A stretch of DNA of 7,527 nt. It comes from Gammaproteobacteria bacterium. Lineage in GTDB: Bacteria; Pseudomonadota; Gammaproteobacteria; Arenicellales; Arenicellaceae. Shown here in pieces: positions 5,775-7,527 of this stretch; position 1 is the stretch's first letter; each line of letters begins with the position of its first letter. The stretch covers positions 1-7,527 of the forward strand of contig DNHK01000386.1 of assembly GCA_003485905.1 (NCBI GenBank), given 5' to 3'. The notes beneath the pieces are model-generated. The model was not told where the DNA came from, did no database searches, and saw nothing but the letters and a program-made list of their open reading frames with translations. Made by a program: the position numbers and the translations under genes.

Positions 5775-5814
5775 AAATTAGGATCTATTCCCAGCGTCCC
5801 CTAGATCTTAATTT
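5775..5814. terminator. Long AT-rich inverted repeat between convergent arfB and hslO, possible two-way terminator
   Basis: AAATTAGGATCTA (5775-5787) pairs with TAGATCTTAATTT (5802-5814) over 13 positions with a single G-T pair and a 14-base C-rich loop. It lies between the two stop codons, so a shared terminator is the natural reading. The stem is AT-rich and the following T-tracts are short (mostly absorbed into the stem), so it is weaker than the textbook case. An alternative pairing of GGGG (5767-5770) with CCCC (5798-5801) is possible. Confidence 0.45.
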
Positions 5815-5829
5815 ATCGTTGTCGGTAGG

Positions 5830-6684
5830 CTAGTGTCGAGTACCATTAAATAGGGAGCGAATATCCGAGCGGCTAAATGTGTAGGTTTGATGGCAAAACT
5901 GACAATCAATCGTTATTTCAGGTTGTTCAGCAGCCAGTTTTAGTGCGTCAGCCTGGCCAAGGATAAGTAGGGCATTACTACTTCGTTCGCGAGAACACTG
6001 GCAGCGAAAAGTTAAAGGGGATGGGTCGAATATCTGATATTTCTCGTCGTGGTACAAACGATGAAGAAGTGTTTCGGTATTGAGCGAGAGTAATTCTTCT
6101 TGGGTGCAGGTGTCGGCTAGTAGGCAAAACCTATTCCAGTTTTCCAATTGAGTTTCTTCATCCGTAATCTCACTCTTCTCCTGAGGCAGTTTTTGCAGTA
6201 GCAACCCGCTTGCAGTTTTTCTGTCGCAAGCCAACCATAATCGAGTCGGTAGCTGTTCGGATTGTGAGAAATATCGCTCTAGAGACGCGGCAAGTGACTG
6301 CTCTTCAGTATTTACGATTCCTTGGTACTGTTTTCCTTTGCGCGGTTTGATTGTTATTGCGAGTTGCAGGTTGTTTAGTAGCTCGCTGGAATCATAAACT
6401 TCGCCTTTTATTCGCGCGATAGCTCGAAGGTATTGTTGGTTTTCACATTCAGCAACTAGCAACTTTAACGTTCCTTCGCTCTTAATTTGAAGTGTTAGTT
6501 TCCCTTCGAATTTTAGTGTGGAGCTTAGCAGGGCGGCGGCACACATAAATTCGCCGAGCAGTGTTTGTATTTTTGAGTGATATTGTTGTTTTTTTAGAAT
6601 TGCCAAATAGCTTTCTGACGTGTGGACTAGTTTTCCACGAATCGGTGTGTCGTTAAATAGAAAGCTGTAGCTTTGGTCAGGCAT
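5830..6684 (-). CDS. hslO: Redox-regulated holdase chaperone Hsp33
   Basis: A 284-residue protein, close to the usual length of about 290. Hsp33 is a cytoplasmic chaperone that is inactive when reduced and zinc-bound; oxidative unfolding switches it on to hold aggregating proteins. The four zinc-binding cysteines are all present near the C-terminus in the order CxC (C228, C230 in RCQCSRER) and CxxC (C261, C264 in DCQFCHQ). The N-terminal domain shows family motifs: RGKLV (16-20), LLGEFMCAAALLSSTLKF (42-59), a YQGIV segment (120-124) and SEQLPTRLW (142-150). RLYHDE (209-214) precedes the redox switch. Extra cysteines at 48, 80, 153, 187 and 193 are not part of the zinc site. The ATG at 6684 gives an N-terminus matching E. 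coli Hsp33 in length, but no Shine-Dalgarno precedes it. It diverges from the hydroxylase gene. Confidence 0.96.
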   Translation of the reverse strand: MPDQSYSFLFNDTPIRGKLVHTSESYLAILKKQQYHSKIQTLLGEFMCAAALLSSTLKFEGKLTLQIKSEGTLKLLVAECENQQYLRAIARIKGEVYDSSELLNNLQLAITIKPRKGKQYQGIVNTEEQSLAASLERYFSQSEQLPTRLWLACDRKTASGLLLQKLPQEKSEITDEETQLENWNRFCLLADTCTQEELLSLNTETLLHRLYHDEKYQIFDPSPLTFRCQCSRERSSNALLILGQADALKLAAEQPEITIDCQFCHQTYTFSRSDIRSLFNGTRH

Positions 6685-6718
6685 TGGTTATTCAGGAGGG
6701 GGATTTCTCGTCAGACAT

Positions 6719-6746
6719 ATTTTACAGTTTTATGGCTGGTTGAAAA
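6719..6746 (-). promoter_or_regulatory. Candidate promoter for hslO
   Basis: On the minus strand TTTTCA (6746-6741) and TAAAAT (6724-6719) are 16 bases apart, matching four of six and five of six consensus bases. Transcription would start near 6712, giving a leader of about 28 bases. No heat-shock (sigma-32) consensus was recognised. Confidence 0.35.
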
Positions 6747-6771
6747 TACGTGAAATTTGTTCGCGTGAGTC

Positions 6772-6777
6772 TATAAT
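6772..6777 (+). promoter_or_regulatory. Perfect -10 box for the fatty acid hydroxylase family gene
   Basis: TATAAT matches the -10 consensus exactly, but the -35 position (GTGAAA or CGTGAA around 6749-6755) is weak. The start of transcription would be near 6784. It sits back to back with the candidate hslO promoter in the 117-base divergent gap. Confidence 0.5.
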
Positions 6778-6801
6778 AAAAATGGTAAGGAATAGCGATA
6801 G

Positions 6802-7527
6802 ATGTGGAAGATGAGTCAGCTTTTAGGAATGGAGAGTCCAATGTTGGTGCTAATGGCTATTCTGGGTATTGTGCTTCTTAGATATCTGCTAATAGCGGGT
6901 GGTGCATACTTGGTTATGTACCATCTTTGTCGTAAGAAACTGAGCGTGAGAAAGATACAAGGCAAGTATCCGAGTGAGGAGGATATCAAGAGAGAGCTTT
7001 CGTTATCGTTTTCGACCGTCCTAATCTACACTTTGGTTATATGGTTGCTTTTTTTTACTCCTGTTAAAAACTGGACCCAAATAGTTGATTCCGATGAATC
7101 TATAGGTGCTATGTCTTTCATGATTAAGCTACTACTGATGCTTGGGATTCATGATTTATATTTTTATCTAACTCACCGATTACTGCACCATCCAAAACTG
7201 TATTCCAGATTTCATTTAGCGCACCATCGCTCAAGTAATCCTACTCCATTGGCATCACTAGCTTTTCACCCCGTGGAAGCATTCGTACAAATTGGAATTG
7301 TCATTCTTTTGGTCTTTATTATGCCGGTTAGTTTTGAATCCATTGTTTTATTTGGACTTATTAATTTTTTACACAATGTTTACGGGCATAGTGGTTACGA
7401 AATTTTGCCTCGAAGATTGCTTGCGAGCGTACACGCACGATGGTTTTGTAATAGTACTTTTCACAATCTTCATCATGAAAAGTATACGAATAATTTCGGT
7501 TTGTATTCGCGTATATGGGATTCTGCT
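6802..7527 (+). CDS. Fatty acid hydroxylase / sterol desaturase family membrane protein (3' end outside window)
   Basis: The 242 visible codons stay open to the right edge. All three di-iron histidine clusters of the family are present: HRLLH (H125, H129), HLAHH (H138, H141, H142) and HNLHH (H221, H224, H225), plus H191 and H196 in HNVYGHSGYE. Such proteins are membrane di-iron oxygenases that hydroxylate or desaturate lipids or sterols; the substrate cannot be told from sequence. Hydrophobic segments are at about 14-38, 71-83, 101-115 and 160-190. The closing NNFGLYSRIWDSA resembles the conserved stretch near the family's C-terminus, so perhaps only a few tens of residues are missing. The start is uncertain: ATG 6802 follows an in-frame TAG and has AAGGA ten bases upstream, but that site would be only about three bases into the transcript. 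ATG 6841 in the same frame has GGAG (6831-6834) at ideal spacing. ATGs at 6811 and 6829 lack a spaced ribosome site. Confidence 0.9.
   Translation, partial: MWKMSQLLGMESPMLVLMAILGIVLLRYLLIAGGAYLVMYHLCRKKLSVRKIQGKYPSEEDIKRELSLSFSTVLIYTLVIWLLFFTPVKNWTQIVDSDESIGAMSFMIKLLLMLGIHDLYFYLTHRLLHHPKLYSRFHLAHHRSSNPTPLASLAFHPVEAFVQIGIVILLVFIMPVSFESIVLFGLINFLHNVYGHSGYEILPRRLLASVHARWFCNSTFHNLHHEKYTNNFGLYSRIWDSA

Overview
The window looks like chromosome of a Gram-negative bacterium, most likely a gammaproteobacterium. The Hsp33 and ArfB proteins read closely like the E. coli proteins from memory, two genes encode Sec-exported proteins, and one of these is a CsgG-family protein, which implies an outer membrane. 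The DNA is moderately A+T-rich. No tRNA, rRNA, insertion sequence, CRISPR array or phage gene was seen. Coding density is high and no gene-free stretch exceeds 200 bases.

Layout, left to right. (1) Positions 2-760 hold the C-terminal part of a polytopic membrane protein, probably of the polysaccharide-related LIC_10190-like type. (2) Positions 829-2958 hold a tight two-gene operon: a TVP38/TMEM64 (VTT/DedA-like) membrane protein, then a mercuric-reductase-like FAD/NAD disulfide oxidoreductase. The two ORFs share a reading frame and are separated by one stop codon and one further codon. (3) Positions 3152-3925 encode a secreted Tyr/Arg/Asn/Gly/Ser-rich protein. It converges on (4) a CsgG-like exported protein with a glycine-zipper insert and a C-terminal SH3-like domain (4073-5125, minus). 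The two share a strong bidirectional terminator at 4017-4048. (5) arfB, for ribosome rescue (5296-5748), diverges from the CsgG-like gene; an inverted repeat lies in the shared upstream region. (6) hslO, the redox chaperone Hsp33 (5830-6684, minus), converges on arfB, with a long AT-rich inverted repeat between them. (7) A fatty acid hydroxylase/sterol desaturase family gene starts at about 6802, diverges from hslO and runs off the right edge.

Functionally the region is a mosaic. The TVP38/oxidoreductase pair is a clear functional unit. The Tyr-rich secreted protein and the CsgG-like protein are both exported and sit tail to tail, which allows, but does not show, a shared envelope role. arfB and hslO are stress and quality-control housekeeping genes. 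I see no complete defence, toxin or biosynthetic system. The items most worth following are the CsgG-like protein with its neighbour, the single-stop split of the TVP38/oxidoreductase fusion, and the intergenic palindromes.
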